From positions 1 through 36,184 of the forward strand of contig CAVPEV010000064.1 of assembly GCA_963703555.1 (NCBI GenBank): a stretch of 36,184 nucleotides of DNA. Reading direction: 5' to 3'. Source of the stretch: CAVPEV01 sp963703555. Its GTDB lineage: Bacteria; Actinomycetota; Actinomycetes; Actinomycetales; Cellulomonadaceae. A model generated the notes under the pieces. That model did no database searches and was not told where the DNA came from. It saw nothing but the letters and a program-made list of their open reading frames with translations. The position numbers and the translations under genes are program-made. This document shows, one piece after another, positions 7,693 to 16,479 of this stretch (positions are counted from its first letter, which is position 1; each line of letters starts with the position of its first letter).

Positions 7693-8258
7693 GCCCCGCC
7701 GCCGCCCCGCGCGACCAGTTGCGGGACCTCATCGTCGAGCTGGCCGTCGTGCGCGGGCGGGTCACCCTGTCCTCGGGCCGGGCGGCCGACTACTACGTCG
7801 ACCTGCGGCGGGTGACCCTGCACCACCGCGGGGGCCCGCTGGTCGGGCACGTGCTGCTCGACCGCCTGGAGGAGGTCGGCCTGGGCACGGCGGAGGTGGA
7901 CGCCGTCGGTGGCCTCACCCTTGGCGCCGACCCGGTGGCGCTGGCGCTGCTGCACGCCGCAGCCTCCCGCGGGCAGGACCTCGACGCGTTCGTGGTGCGC
8001 AAGGAGGCCAAGGCGCACGGCATGCAGCGACGCATCGAGGGCCCGGACCTCGCCGGGCGGCGGGTGGTGATCTGCGAGGACACCTCCACGACCGGGTCGT
8101 CGCCGATCACCGCGCTGCAGGCGGCGCGGGAGGCGGGCGCGCAGGTGCGCGGGGTCGCGGTGATCGTCGACCGGCAGACCGGCGCCCGCGAACGGATCGA
8201 GGCGCTGGGGGTGCCCTACCACGCGCTGTTCGGGCCGGCGGACCTCGGTCTGGCGTGA
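7689..8258 (+). CDS. pyrE: Orotate phosphoribosyltransferase
   Basis: A 189-aa cytoplasmic enzyme transferring the ribose-phosphate of PRPP to orotate to give OMP, the fifth step of UMP synthesis. Seen: the N-terminal substrate region SSGRAADYYVDLRRVTLH, KEAKAHGMQRRIEGP (the flexible catalytic loop with Lys/His) and the PRPP-binding motif VVICEDTSTTGSSPITA. The motif has SS where many homologues have GS, a tolerated change. Length is normal for the short actinobacterial form. It starts inside the SDR stop codon (ATGA). The other pyr genes are absent from the window. Confidence 0.93.
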   Translation: MSPAAAPRDQLRDLIVELAVVRGRVTLSSGRAADYYVDLRRVTLHHRGGPLVGHVLLDRLEEVGLGTAEVDAVGGLTLGADPVALALLHAAASRGQDLDAFVVRKEAKAHGMQRRIEGPDLAGRRVVICEDTSTTGSSPITALQAAREAGAQVRGVAVIVDRQTGARERIEALGVPYHALFGPADLGLA

Positions 8259-8272
8259 CCGCGGCCGACCCG

Positions 8273-8284
8273 CGCACCGGTGCG
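8273..8284. terminator. Palindrome CGCACCGGTGCG between convergent genes
   Basis: A perfect 12-bp palindrome in the 27-bp gap between the pyrE stop and the ATPase stop, flanked by GACC/GGTC that can extend it imperfectly. It may act as a bidirectional terminator; there is no T-tract. Confidence 0.35.
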
Positions 8285-8285
8285 G

Positions 8286-9320
8286 TCAGCGCACGCTGAG
8301 CTCCACCCGCGCGAGGTCCGGCTCCGGGAAGGACGGGTCGTGCAGGTGCGGTAGCCAGTGCAGCAGCGGGTCGGCCAGGGTGAGGTCCGCGCGGACCAGA
8401 CCGGCCTCGCCCATCCGGTGCAGGCGTTGCTGCACGCCTGACGGGCTGTAGCCGATCCGGTGGGCGATCTCGGCCGGGTCGTGCGGGTAGCCGCCCAGGC
8501 AGGACAGCGCGACGAGCAGCCGGTGCACCTCCTCACCGGTGTCGGCCGGGTCGACGTCGTGGCGGATGCCGGCGTGCAGCCGCTGGATGAGGGCGGCGCT
8601 CACCGCGCCGGTGTCCCGGTACTCCGCGATCGCGCGGGGGAAGCCGCCGTGGTGCAGGAACTCCGTGCGCAGCGTGCGGGTGGGCCGCCCAGGGCTGGCC
8701 AGCAGGGTCTCCGCGAGCGTGAGCGGCCCGACCCGGTGCACCGCCCCGGCCCGGCGACCGTGGTCGGAGAGGAAGAACTGCATAGCCCACGGGGTGTCCT
8801 CCTGGACCGAGCCGGTGGCCACCAGCTCGTCGGCCCGGAGCACGGGGGAGACCTCCCGTAGCAGCAGCGACCAGGCGTCGACGCTGGTGAGCTCGTCGAC
8901 CACCCACAGCCGAGGGCCGTCGCCCGGTGGCACCCCGTACATCTGGGGGGCGGTGAGGATCCGGCGCAGGTCGGAGCGGGGCAGGTCGGGCCGGCCCTGG
9001 CCGGGAACGTCCGCCTCGACGGGGACGAGCACGACGCCGCCCAGCGCGCTGCCGGGCTCGGAGAGCACCCGCCGGACGAGGTCCTTCACGGCCGTGGTCT
9101 TCCCCGAGCAGCGCGGTCCGACGACGAGCGTGACGTCTCCCGGCCGGCGGGTCCGCGCGACGTCGGCCAGCAGCCCGCCGGTCGGCGCGTCGGGGTGGTC
9201 GACGGGGTGTCGGGCGCGCTCCGTGAGGTCGGGGTCGTCGTCGACCCAGGCGAGCCGCTCACGCGCCTGCCACCACGGGTTCGCGCGGCGCAACAGTGCC
9301 GTCAGCGCATCCCGGTCCAT
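8286..9320 (-). CDS. P-loop ATPase with C-terminal winged-helix-like domain
   Basis: A 344-aa protein of the AAA_14/archaeal-ATPase-like type. Walker A is GPRCSGKT (residues 68-75) and the Walker B-like strand is LWVVDE (138-143). A sensor-like VATGSVQEDT follows. The region LLVALSCLGGYPHDPAEIAHRIGYSPSGVQQRL (about 268-300) then looks like a helix-turn-helix, similar to the architecture of DUF4143-type ATPases. Such proteins are often linked to nucleic-acid or toxin-antitoxin-like roles, but none is established for this one. It stands alone between pyrE (convergent) and a HAD phosphatase. ATG at 9318-9320 has only a weak AAGG upstream, so the start is less sure. Confidence 0.6.
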   Translation of the reverse strand: MDRDALTALLRRANPWWQARERLAWVDDDPDLTERARHPVDHPDAPTGGLLADVARTRRPGDVTLVVGPRCSGKTTAVKDLVRRVLSEPGSALGGVVLVPVEADVPGQGRPDLPRSDLRRILTAPQMYGVPPGDGPRLWVVDELTSVDAWSLLLREVSPVLRADELVATGSVQEDTPWAMQFFLSDHGRRAGAVHRVGPLTLAETLLASPGRPTRTLRTEFLHHGGFPRAIAEYRDTGAVSAALIQRLHAGIRHDVDPADTGEEVHRLLVALSCLGGYPHDPAEIAHRIGYSPSGVQQRLHRMGEAGLVRADLTLADPLLHWLPHLHDPSFPEPDLARVELSVR

Positions 9321-9400
9321 GGGCTGAGCCTTGCTGTCGGCGGCGTCCTCGGCGCGGGACGAAGGGCCTCAGGCGGGGACCAACGTCCTCCGGCGTGGGT

Positions 9401-10177
9401 TCAGACCAGCGCGACGAGGTCCGCGATGGAGTCGACGACGTGGGTCGGACGGAACGGGAAGGACTCGATGTCGCGGGCCTTGCGGGTGGACCCGGTGAGC
9501 ACCAGGTAGGTCTCCAGGCCCGCCTCGATGCCGGCGACGATGTCGGTGTCCATCCGGTCACCGACCATGACGGTGGTCTCGGAGTGCGCGTCGATCCGGT
9601 TGAGCGCCGAGCGGATCATCATCGGGTTCGGCTTGCCGACGAAGTACGGGTTGCGGCTGGTGGCCGCGGTGATCATCGCGGCGACGGCGCCGGTGGCGGG
9701 CATGTCGCCCTCGGCGCTGGGCCCGGTGACGTCCGGGTTGGTCGCGATGAACCGCGCGCCGGACTGCACGAGCCGGATCGCGCGGGTGATCGCCTCGAAG
9801 GAGTACGTCCGGGTCTCGCCGAGGACCACGAAGTCGGGCCGGGTCTCGGTGAGCGTGTAGCCGGCCTCGTGCAGCGCGGTCGTCAGGCCCGCCTCCCCGA
9901 TCGCGTACGCCGAGCCGCCGGGCATCTGGTCCACCAGGAACTGCGCCGTGGCCAGGGCGGACGTCCAGATCGCCGGTTCCGGCAGGTCGATGCCGGCCTC
10001 GGCGAGCCGGGCCGCGAGGTCGCGGGGCGTATAGATGGAGTTGTTGGTGAGCACGAGGAAGGGGCGGGCGCGGTCCTGCAGGGCGCGGACGAACTCGACC
10101 GCGCCGGGGATCGCCGTGCCCTCATGGACCAGCACGCCGTCCATGTCGCACAGCCAGCTGTGGATGTCGCGGGTCAC
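9401..10177 (-). CDS. HAD-IIA (NagD-like) phosphatase
   Basis: A 258-aa member of haloacid dehalogenase subfamily IIA. Motif I is DMDGVLVHEG (nucleophile Asp11, acid Asp13), motif II LTNNS, motif III lysine in GKPNPMM and motif IV MVGDRMDTDI; the C2A-type cap lies between motifs II and III. Relatives dephosphorylate nucleotides or sugar phosphates; the substrate is unknown here. The GTG start at 10177 overlaps the DedA stop by 4 nt (GTGA), which fixes the start and indicates coupling to DedA. Larger in-frame extensions upstream lie antisense in DedA and are rejected. Confidence 0.9.
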   Translation of the reverse strand: MTRDIHSWLCDMDGVLVHEGTAIPGAVEFVRALQDRARPFLVLTNNSIYTPRDLAARLAEAGIDLPEPAIWTSALATAQFLVDQMPGGSAYAIGEAGLTTALHEAGYTLTETRPDFVVLGETRTYSFEAITRAIRLVQSGARFIATNPDVTGPSAEGDMPATGAVAAMITAATSRNPYFVGKPNPMMIRSALNRIDAHSETTVMVGDRMDTDIVAGIEAGLETYLVLTGSTRKARDIESFPFRPTHVVDSIADLVALV

Positions 10178-10914
10178 GACTCGAGCGTATCGGCCTGCTC
10201 GGCCCCGACGGCGACGTCCGGCTCGGCGCGCGCGCCGGCCCGGGCCGACCGTGCACGGGACCGACCACGCAGCGCCTCGACGGCGATCGGCACGAGGGAC
10301 AGGGCGACCACCAGGACCAGGAGGATCTCGATGTTGGCCTTGACGAACGCCACGTTGCCCAGCGCGTAGCCCAGCAGCGTCACACCGACCACCCAGCTGA
10401 GGCCGCCGACCGCATTGAACGACACGAAGGTCCGGTAGGGCATCCGTGCCACCCCGGCGACCACCGCCGCGTAGGTGCGCACGAACGGCACGAAGCGGGC
10501 GATCACGATCGTGCGTCCGCCGTACCGCGTGAAGTAGTCGTTGGTCTGCTCGATGTACTTGCGCTTGAAGAACCGCGAGTCGGGGCGGTCGAGCAGGCGA
10601 CGCCCGCCTCGTCGCCCGATCAGGTAGGCGGTCTGGTCCCCGGCGAACGCGGCGGCGAACAGCAGCAGGCACAGCAGCCACAGCGGGAAGTGCAGGGACT
10701 CCTGCGCAACGAGCGCGCCGGCGGTGAACAGCAAGGAGTCGCCCGGCAGGAACGGGAACAGCAGCCCGGTCTCGACGAAGACGGCGATCGCGATGCCGAG
10801 GATGGCGTAGGAGCCGAACGAGGAGATGAGGTGGTCGGGGTTCAGAAAGCTGGGCCCGAGCGCCGGCACGGTCCCGACTGCGGGCAGGATGGCCGCGAGG
10901 GCCGAGGTCAGCAC
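10174..10914 (-). CDS. DedA family membrane protein
   Basis: An integral membrane protein (246 aa) of the DedA/SNARE-associated superfamily, some members of which flip undecaprenyl phosphate or phospholipids. Seen: VETGLLFPFLPGDSLLF, the FAGDQTAYLIGRRGGRRL segment, and the family arginine motif in IARFVPFVRTYAAVVAGVARM, followed by FNAVGGLSWVVGVTLLGYALG. About four to six hydrophobic segments and a basic C-terminal tail are present. GTG at 10914 is chosen because TATTCT lies exactly 6 nt before it (leaderless). The preceding GGGGGA is too close to serve as an RBS. The downstream HAD phosphatase overlaps by 4 nt. Divergent from fbaA. Confidence 0.88.
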   Translation of the reverse strand: MLTSALAAILPAVGTVPALGPSFLNPDHLISSFGSYAILGIAIAVFVETGLLFPFLPGDSLLFTAGALVAQESLHFPLWLLCLLLFAAAFAGDQTAYLIGRRGGRRLLDRPDSRFFKRKYIEQTNDYFTRYGGRTIVIARFVPFVRTYAAVVAGVARMPYRTFVSFNAVGGLSWVVGVTLLGYALGNVAFVKANIEILLVLVVALSLVPIAVEALRGRSRARSARAGARAEPDVAVGAEQADTLES

Positions 10915-10920
10915 TCCCCC

Positions 10921-10926
10921 AGAATA
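10921..10926 (-). promoter_or_regulatory. -10 element TATTCT for leaderless dedA
   Basis: TATTCT on the minus strand, then 6 nt (GGGGGA), then GTG. This is the best -10 match in the window and supports the short DedA start. The -35 region is not obvious. Confidence 0.45.
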
Positions 10927-11101
10927 CGCACCCGGCTGGGACGAGGCCGGGGAGAACCTGGGTACAGCCCGTGAAGGACGACCCGCCCGCGAGGGACCGA
11001 CGTCCCGGACGGATGGGCAGGACGTCCCTGGGGCCGAGCGGCCCTGCCGTGACAGACTCGGCGGCGAGACAGACCCCTTCCCAGGTGCAGGAGAACTATC
11101 G

Positions 11102-12124
<1,023 letters not shown>

Positions 12125-12145
12125 GCAGCCCGACACGCCGCAGCA

Positions 12146-12162
12146 GCCGAGCCGGGCTCGGC
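12146..12162. terminator. Hairpin GCCGAGCC-G-GGCTCGGC between fbaA and the STAS gene
   Basis: A perfect 8-bp inverted repeat around a single base (in practice a shorter stem with a small loop) lies in the 53-bp convergent gap, and a second GAGCCGGCTC palindrome follows. Likely a bidirectional terminator without a T-tract. Confidence 0.5.
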
Positions 12163-12177
12163 CGGCACCGAGCCGGC

Positions 12178-12639
12178 TCAGTCGGTGTCGTCGTCGGCGA
12201 TGTCCAGCAGCTCGCCGATCCGGGTGGCCTCGAGCAGGAAGCGCACCGTGGGCGGCACCCGGAGCAGGCGGACCGGCTGCCCGCTGCGGGTCGCCAGCCG
12301 GGCGAGGAACGCCACGCCCGAGGAGTCCATGAACGTCACGTGGTGGGCGTCGACCTCGATCGGGACACCGGCTCGCTCGGCCTCGGCGGTCGCCTCCTGC
12401 AGATCTGCGCCGAGATCGGCGTCGACCTCCCCCGACAGCACGATCCGGGTGCGCCCGGGCTGCAGGATCACCTGGACAGCTCCCGGCTCGCCCGGCTCGG
12501 GCACCGGCCCGACGGCCGGAGCGGCGACACCGGCGACCGAGGTCCCGGGGTCGGGTACCGCCGATCCGCCGAGGTCCGCGTCGGGCGGCCCGTCGACCTC
12601 GTCGGGACCGTGCGCCGTGGGGCTGTTGGCGTCGCTCAC
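12178..12639 (-). CDS. STAS-domain anti-sigma factor antagonist-like protein
   Basis: A 153-aa protein. Residues 1-50 are Pro/Gly/Asp-rich and disordered. The rest is a STAS domain of the SpoIIAA/RsbV type, with the RIVLSGEVDADLGADL strand-helix start and VTFMDSSGVAFLARL, the conserved phosphorylatable Ser site (DSSG). Homologues are phosphorylated by HATPase anti-sigma factors and release sigma factors when dephosphorylated. No kinase, phosphatase or sigma factor is adjacent, so the partner is unknown. GTG at 12639 is supported by AAAGGAG just upstream and by the shift to coding-like composition; longer reading upstream is Arg/Pro noise. Possible promoter TTGACC-N19-TAGCGT at 12713-12743. 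Confidence 0.82.
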   Translation of the reverse strand: MSDANSPTAHGPDEVDGPPDADLGGSAVPDPGTSVAGVAAPAVGPVPEPGEPGAVQVILQPGRTRIVLSGEVDADLGADLQEATAEAERAGVPIEVDAHHVTFMDSSGVAFLARLATRSGQPVRLLRVPPTVRFLLEATRIGELLDIADDDTD

Positions 12640-12712
12640 AGCACTCCTTTCCTGCGGGGCACCCGTCGCCCCCCCGTGGTGCTGTCCGCGCGGCCGCGCC
12701 GACCTGCTGCGC

Positions 12713-12743
12713 ACGCTAGACGATCCGAGGTGGTCCCGGTCAA
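12713..12743 (-). promoter_or_regulatory. Possible promoter of the STAS gene (TTGACC-N19-TAGCGT)
   Basis: On the minus strand TTGACC (12738-12743) is a good -35, and TAGCGT (12713-12718) a good -10. The 19-nt spacer is 1-2 nt longer than ideal. The leader to GTG 12639 would be about 65 nt and includes AAAGGAG. Confidence 0.35.
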
Positions 12744-12777
12744 CTCCTCCGGCTGGGGGGCGGCGCCGACCGTTCGA

Positions 12778-12783
12778 TACCCT
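12778..12783 (+). promoter_or_regulatory. Possible -10 (TACCCT) of purA
   Basis: TACCCT lies in the purA-STAS divergent gap and would give a leader of about 90 nt. The same TACCCT occurs upstream of purL (27666-27671). No recognisable -35 and no purine riboswitch fold was seen. Confidence 0.25.
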
Positions 12784-12881
12784 GCCGGGGGAACGGGGTC
12801 CTGCCGCCCGTCTCCCGCGGTGCTGCTGCCACCCGACCCGGTGCGGTACCCGACCGGCAGGCAGAGGGGACGTGGTGGACG

Positions 12882-14168
12882 ATGCCCGCGGTCGTGGTGC
12901 TCGGTGCACAGTGGGGTGACGAGGGCAAGGGCAAGGCGACCGACCAGCTCGGCTCCCGGATCGACTACGTCGTCAAGTTCAACGGCGGCAACAACGCCGG
13001 GCACACCGTCGTGGTGGGCGGCGAGCGGTACGCCCTGCACCTGATCCCGTCGGGCATCCTCACCCCGGGGGTGACCCCGGTGATCGGCAACGGCGTGGTC
13101 ATCGACCTGGAGGTCCTCGTCGAGGAGATGGATGCGCTGGCCGCCCGGGGCGTCGACACCTCGACGCTGCTGCTGTCCTCGGCGGCGCACATCATCCCGC
13201 CGTACAACCGGACCCTGGACCGGGTCACCGAGCGCTTCCTCGGCGACCGCCGGATCGGCACGACGGGCCGGGGCATCGGGCCCACCTACGCGGACAAGAT
13301 CAGCCGGGTCGGCATCCGGGTGCAGGACCTGTTCGACGAGCACATCCTGCGGCAGAAGGTCGAGGCGGCCCTGGAGCAGAAGAATCAGCTGCTGGTCAAG
13401 GTGTACAACCGGCGCGCCATCACGGTCGACGAGACCATGGACGCCCTGCTGCGCGACGCCGACCGGCTACGTCCCCTGGTCGCGGACACGCCGCTGGTGC
13501 TCAACCGCGCGCTCGACGAGGGCAGGACGGTCGTCTGCGAGGCCGGTCAGGCCACCATGCTCGACGTCGACCACGGCACCTACCCGTTCGTCACCTCCTC
13601 CTCGGCCACGGCCGGCGGTGCGTGCACGGGCGCCGGGATCGGGCCCACCCGCATCGACCGGGTCATCGGGGTGGCCAAGGCGTATGTCACCCGGGTCGGT
13701 GAGGGCCCCTTCCCCACCGAGCTGTTCGACGACGACGGCGAGTGGCTGCGCGCCCGGGGCGGTGAGTTCGGCACGACCACCGGCCGGCCCCGGCGCACCG
13801 GGTGGTACGACGCCGTGGTCGCCCGCTATGCCAGCCGCGTCAACGGGCTCACCGACCTGGTGCTCACCAAGCTGGACGTCCTCACCGGCCGGGAGCGGGT
13901 GCCGGTGGCGGTCGCCTACGACGTCGACGGGCAGCGCGTCGATCAGATGCCGACCGACCAGGGCGCGTTCCACCACGCCCGGCCGGTCTACGAGCAGCTC
14001 GACGGGTGGGACGAGGACATCACCGGCGCCCGCGAGTTCGCGGACCTGCCGGCCGCGGCCCAGCGGTACGTGCTGGCCCTGGAGGAGATGTCCGGGACCC
14101 GCGTCTCGGCGATCGGCGTCGGTCCCGGCCGGGAGGCGACCATCCTGCGCCACGACCTGCTCGGCTGA
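12882..14168 (+). CDS. purA: Adenylosuccinate synthetase
   Basis: A 428-aa enzyme joining IMP and aspartate with GTP to give adenylosuccinate, the first committed step to AMP. Seen: the phosphate-binding GAQWGDEGKGKATD at residues 8-21, FNGGNNAGHT, GTTGRGIGPTY, the IMP-loop segment LDVDHGTYPFVTSS followed by TAGGACTGAGIGPT, the GTP-base motif LTKLDVL, and the arginine-rich loop TTTGRPRRTGWYD. Full length. ATG at 12882 has AGAGGGGA (12863-12870) upstream. It is followed after 26 nt by purD, making purA-purD-purC a likely cluster, although purD seems to have its own promoter. Confidence 0.97.
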   Translation: MPAVVVLGAQWGDEGKGKATDQLGSRIDYVVKFNGGNNAGHTVVVGGERYALHLIPSGILTPGVTPVIGNGVVIDLEVLVEEMDALAARGVDTSTLLLSSAAHIIPPYNRTLDRVTERFLGDRRIGTTGRGIGPTYADKISRVGIRVQDLFDEHILRQKVEAALEQKNQLLVKVYNRRAITVDETMDALLRDADRLRPLVADTPLVLNRALDEGRTVVCEAGQATMLDVDHGTYPFVTSSSATAGGACTGAGIGPTRIDRVIGVAKAYVTRVGEGPFPTELFDDDGEWLRARGGEFGTTTGRPRRTGWYDAVVARYASRVNGLTDLVLTKLDVLTGRERVPVAVAYDVDGQRVDQMPTDQGAFHHARPVYEQLDGWDEDITGAREFADLPAAAQRYVLALEEMSGTRVSAIGVGPGREATILRHDLLG

Positions 14169-14180
14169 GACGGCCGCCGC

Positions 14181-14194
14181 TAGGGTTGCTGACC
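14181..14194 (+). promoter_or_regulatory. -10 element TAGGGT 8 nt before the purD GTG
   Basis: TAGGGT (14181-14186) lies between the purA stop and the purD start, 8 nt from GTG 14195. It would give a leaderless or near-leaderless purD transcript. No good -35 or RBS is visible. Confidence 0.35.
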
Positions 14195-15553
14195 GTGCAG
14201 GTCCTCGTCCTCGGCGCCGGTGGGCGTGAGCACGCCCTGGCCCGGGCGCTGCGGCTGGACCCGCAGGTGGACGCCGTGCACGTCGCCCCGGGCAACCCGG
14301 GGACCGCCGGTCCGGCCACCAACCACACGGTGGACCTCGCCGACCGGGACGCGGTGGCCCGGCTCGCGGTGCGGCTCGGGGTGGACCTCGTGGTCGTCGG
14401 CCCGGAGGCGCCGCTCGTCGCCGGCGTGGCCGACACCATCCGCGCGGCCGGTGTGCCGGTGCTGGGCCCGGGGGCCGACGCGGCCCGGTTGGAGGGGTCG
14501 AAGGCGTTCGCCAAGGAGGTCATGGCCGCCGCTGGGGTGCCGACGGCGCGGGCAGTGGTCGTCGACCGGCCGGCCGACCTGCCCGCCGCGCTGGACGCCT
14601 TCGGTGCGCCGTACGTCGTCAAGGACGACGGGCTGGCCGCCGGCAAGGGTGTCGTCGTCACCGCGGACCGGGCCGAAGCCCTCGCGCACGGCACGGCGTG
14701 TCTGGGACGTGCGGGCGGTCGCGTCGTCGTGGAGGAGTTCCTCGACGGACCCGAGGTCTCCGTGTTCGTGCTGTCCGACGGCACGACGGTCCTCCCGCTG
14801 GCGCCGGCGCAGGACTTCAAACGGGCGCTGGACGGTGACGCCGGGCCGAACACCGGGGGGATGGGCGCGTACTCCCCGCTGCCGTGGGCACCCCCCGACC
14901 TCGTCGACCAGGTGGTCGGCCGGGTTGCGCGGCCGACCGTCGAGGAGATGGCCCGGCGGGGCAGCCCGTTCGTCGGGGTGCTGTACTGCGGGCTGGCGCT
15001 CACCTCGCACGGGCTGCGGGTCGTGGAGTTCAACGCCCGGTTCGGCGACCCGGAGACACAGGTGGTGCTGGCCCGGCTGGCCACGCCGCCGGCCGCGGTG
15101 CTGCTGGCGGCGGCCACCGGTGGGCTGGCGCAGCTGGCGCCGCTGCGCTGGCGGGACGAGGCAGCGGTGACCGTGGTCATCGCCGCCCACGGGTACCCGG
15201 GACCGGTGCGCTCCGGGGACCCGGTCACCGGGATCACCGAGGCCGAGTCGGTGCCAGGTGTGCACGTGCTGCACGCCGGCACGGCGCTGGCGGCCGACCC
15301 GGCCGGCGGTGCGCCGATGCTCGTCTCGGCGGGGGGTCGGGTGGTCTCGGTCGTCGGGACGGGAGCGGACCTGGTCGCGGCGCGCGCTGCGGCCTACGCC
15401 GGGGTGGCGCGGATCGGCCTGGCCGGGTCCCACCACCGGGCGGACATCGCCTTGCGGGCGGCCCGGGGCGAAGACCTCGACGCCGTGCCGGGGGCGGTGG
15501 GCGGTGCCGGGGTCGGCGACCGGGCCGGCGCCGGGCCGGGGGAGCAGCCATGA
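14195..15553 (+). CDS. purD: Phosphoribosylamine-glycine ligase (GAR synthetase)
   Basis: A 452-aa ATP-grasp ligase that joins phosphoribosylamine and glycine, step 2 of purine synthesis. Seen: VLVLGAGGREHALA (N domain), GPEAPLVAGVAD, the ATP-grasp hallmarks GSKAFAKEVM and VVKDDGLAAGKGVVV, EEFLDGPEVSVFVLSDG, the PNTGGMGAYSPLP loop, and EFNARFGDPETQ with metal ligands. GTG at 14195 is chosen because QVLVLGAGGREHA is the family N-terminus. After the normal end (about GEDLDAVP) there is a short Gly/Ala-rich tail whose stop overlaps the purC ATG by 4 nt (ATGA), so purD-purC are coupled. Confidence 0.96.
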   Translation: MQVLVLGAGGREHALARALRLDPQVDAVHVAPGNPGTAGPATNHTVDLADRDAVARLAVRLGVDLVVVGPEAPLVAGVADTIRAAGVPVLGPGADAARLEGSKAFAKEVMAAAGVPTARAVVVDRPADLPAALDAFGAPYVVKDDGLAAGKGVVVTADRAEALAHGTACLGRAGGRVVVEEFLDGPEVSVFVLSDGTTVLPLAPAQDFKRALDGDAGPNTGGMGAYSPLPWAPPDLVDQVVGRVARPTVEEMARRGSPFVGVLYCGLALTSHGLRVVEFNARFGDPETQVVLARLATPPAAVLLAAATGGLAQLAPLRWRDEAAVTVVIAAHGYPGPVRSGDPVTGITEAESVPGVHVLHAGTALAADPAGGAPMLVSAGGRVVSVVGTGADLVAARAAAYAGVARIGLAGSHHRADIALRAARGEDLDAVPGAVGGAGVGDRAGAGPGEQP

Positions 15554-16473
15554 CGCCATCGGTGGGCGCGCCGACACTGCCCGGCTGGGCGCACCGGTCC
15601 TCGGGCAAGGTGCGCGACCTGTACACCCCGGACGGCTCTGCCGCGGGTCGGGCCGCGCGGACAGCGCTGGGAGACGTGCTGCTCGTCGTCGCGAGCGACC
15701 GGATCAGCGCCTTCGACCACGTGCTGTCGCCGGAGGTGCCCGGGAAGGGCACGGTGCTCACGCAACTGAGCCTGTGGTGGTTCGAGCAGCTTGCGGACCT
15801 GGTGCCGACCCACGTGGTGAGCACCGACGTGCCGCGAGCAGTCCAGGGGCGGGCCATGGTCTGCCGCCGGCTGGACATGGTGCCGGTGGAGTGCGTGGCC
15901 CGGGGCTACCTCACCGGCTCCGGGCTGGCCGAGTACCGGGTCACCGGCGCGGTCACGGGTATCCGGCTGCCGGCTGGTCTGGTGGACGGGTCGCGGCTGC
16001 CCGAGCCGATCTTCACCCCGGCGACCAAGGCGCCGCTCGGCGAGCACGACGAGAACGTGCCGTTCGCGGTGGTGGCCGAGCGGTGGGGCCAGGAGACCGC
16101 CGGCCGGCTGCGCGAGCTCACGCTGCTGGTGTACGCACGAGCCGAGGGGATCGCCCGGCAGCGCGGGATCATCCTCGCCGACACCAAGCTCGAGTTCGGC
16201 ACGGACCCGGGCACCGGCCTGCTGACCCTCGGCGACGAGGTGCTCACCCCCGACTCCTCACGGTTGTGGCCCGCGGAGGCCTGGGCGCCCGGCCGCCCGC
16301 AGCCGTCCTTCGACAAGCAGGCCGTGCGCGACTGGCTCACCTCCTCGGCGTCCGGCTGGGACCGGACCGGGGGTCAGCCGCCGCCACCGCTGCCGGACGA
16401 GGTCGTCGCCCGCACCCGGGCCCGCTACCTCGAGGTGTTCGAACGGCTCACGGGCCGGGCGCTGGAGCTCTGA
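15550..16473 (+). CDS. purC: SAICAR synthetase (phosphoribosylaminoimidazole-succinocarboxamide synthase)
   Basis: A 307-aa enzyme that condenses CAIR with aspartate using ATP, step 8 of IMP synthesis in bacteria. Seen: the N-terminal GKVRDLY, VASDRISAFDHVLSPEVPGK, VECVARGYLTGSG, the FTPATKAPLGEHDENV loop, GIILADTKLEFG and DEVLTPDSSRLWP, followed by the PSFDKQAVRDWL segment. This is the complete PurC signature set and the usual long actinobacterial length. Start overlaps the purD stop. Only 6 nt separate its stop from the amidohydrolase, which suggests cotranscription. Confidence 0.97.
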   Translation: MTPSVGAPTLPGWAHRSSGKVRDLYTPDGSAAGRAARTALGDVLLVVASDRISAFDHVLSPEVPGKGTVLTQLSLWWFEQLADLVPTHVVSTDVPRAVQGRAMVCRRLDMVPVECVARGYLTGSGLAEYRVTGAVTGIRLPAGLVDGSRLPEPIFTPATKAPLGEHDENVPFAVVAERWGQETAGRLRELTLLVYARAEGIARQRGIILADTKLEFGTDPGTGLLTLGDEVLTPDSSRLWPAEAWAPGRPQPSFDKQAVRDWLTSSASGWDRTGGQPPPPLPDEVVARTRARYLEVFERLTGRALEL

Positions 16474-16479
16474 GCGACG

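Noticed and set aside
12640..12881. Purine riboswitch upstream of purA
   Set aside because: No conserved purine-aptamer core or three-way junction pattern was seen; the gap is explained by two divergent promoters.
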